Below, one piece after another: positions 31,898 through 32,441 of a DNA stretch of 32,441 nt. Both the position numbers and the translations under genes were made by a program. How positions within the stretch are numbered: the first letter of the stretch is position 1; the number at the start of each line of letters is the position of its first letter. The notes beneath the pieces are model-generated. The model was not told the DNA's origin and made no database searches. It was given only the letters and a program-made list of their open reading frames with translations. The DNA comes from CANKHA01 sp035652315 (GTDB lineage Bacteria; Pseudomonadota; Alphaproteobacteria; Rhizobiales; Xanthobacteraceae), in NCBI GenBank assembly GCA_035652315.1, contig DASREA010000009.1, positions 1 to 32,441 of the forward strand, in the 5' to 3' direction.

Positions 31898-32441
31898 GCC
31901 TTGCCTCCTCTGTTTGCTCGGTTGATGCCTGGCGCATTCTGCGGCTGGCCGGTGCGGGCGGGGATAACTTCGTGTCGCGGATTGGCCCGAGGCGCCGGCG
32001 CGGCGCGTGCGCCTGACGCTTGCGGCCGATGCCGGTGGGAAACGGGCATGGCGGAACGCCGCCGCCGCGCGGGCGGACGCCGGCCTGCCTTGGTCCCCTC
32101 GCGCGGTGCGAGGGGGCGGAGCGCCGAAAGGCGCACCAACCAGTCCCGCCTTGCGGCGGGTGCGCCCATCGCATGCAAGTTTACGCAGTATGCGCAAACA
32201 ACATGCTCGGGGGCGCGTCGCCTTCCGGCGCTCCACCTGCGGCTTTTCTGTCCCCGGGGCCGTGCTTCCGGGCGCGGATGGGGGGCCTTCCGCCCTCCCT
32301 GATCCGGGCGGCTTTCGCCGCCCTTCCTCCGCACCGCGTCCAGCCATTGAAGGCAGTCCCTCCTAGTGGGGACGGACGGCTACCCGAGGCCTCCCGGAGA
32401 TGCGCTTGCGAGGCACATCTGCGGGCGCCGCACCCCACTCC
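31898..32441. other. Hairpin-rich region without a convincing gene
   Basis: About 540 bp to the window end with no coding region that has a ribosome binding site or a recognisable domain. It contains a series of GC hairpins: CCCCTCGC/GCGAGGGG (32095-32115), GCGCC-GAAA-GGCGC with a GNRA loop (32121-32134), CCCGCC-TTGC-GGCGGG (32145-32160) nested in GGCGCA/TGCGCC (32130-32166), and GGGCGGC-TTTC-GCCGCCC (32306-32323). The region may be a structured RNA, a repeat element or the flank of a gene beyond the window. Confidence 0.45.

Noticed and set aside
31565..32302. Long overlapping frames on both strands near the right end
   Set aside because: All are high-GC and low-complexity; only the 107-residue minus-strand gene has a Shine-Dalgarno and a patterned cysteine motif.

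Overview
The window reads as a piece of a GC-rich alphaproteobacterial chromosome, most likely Hyphomicrobiales (Rhizobiales). This rests on the tRNA sequence, the gene families (TreY, DUF2934, GYD, MOFRL-type glycerate kinase) and a cruciform intergenic repeat near the right end. It is an inference from style, not a database match. No integrase, transposase, CRISPR array or rRNA was seen.

Layout. Positions 1-2439 hold the 3' part of treY (trehalose synthesis), then a small DUF2934 protein. A minus-strand MFS exporter-like gene (3021-4286) follows and diverges from the main block. From 4477 to 27706 every gene lies on the + strand with short gaps or 4-bp overlaps, about 23 kb and 20 genes. 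This block looks like a catabolic and uptake locus for an aromatic (poly)carboxylate, probably phthalate-like. The order is: RraA/aldolase-like protein, Rieske oxygenase 1, bicupin 1, solute-binding protein (SBP) 1, bicupin 2, SBP 2, Rieske oxygenase 2, Gfo/Idh/MocA dehydrogenase (phthalate-dihydrodiol dehydrogenase type), LigB-type extradiol dioxygenase, class II aldolase-fold putative decarboxylase, bicupin 3, bicupin 4, LigJ-type 4-oxalomesaconate hydratase, ABC ATPase, fused ABC permease, SBP 3, SBP 4, NMT1-like protein 1, SBP 5, SBP 6, NMT1-like protein 2.

How it may work. One importer (ATPase plus a two-domain permease) would be served by six paralogous periplasmic binding proteins. Inside the cell a Rieske dioxygenase would make a cis-dihydrodiol, the Gfo/Idh enzyme would rearomatise it, a decarboxylase (class II aldolase fold, or the leaderless NMT1-like proteins) would give a protocatechuate-like catechol, and LigB-type meta-cleavage, LigJ-type hydration and perhaps the RraA-like protein would finish the route to central metabolites. 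The four bicupins have no obvious place in known pathways and, with the six SBPs, are the most novel part. The locus contains no Rieske reductase, LigA, LigC or LigI homologue and no transcriptional regulator.

The right flank (27707-32441) is ordinary chromosome: a convergent MOFRL glycerate 2-kinase, a CAU-anticodon tRNA (probably tRNA-Ile2), a thioredoxin-fold protein, a small secreted or membrane protein, a GYD-domain protein, two small unknown proteins, a cruciform-type palindromic repeat, and about 540 bp of hairpin-rich sequence without a convincing gene.
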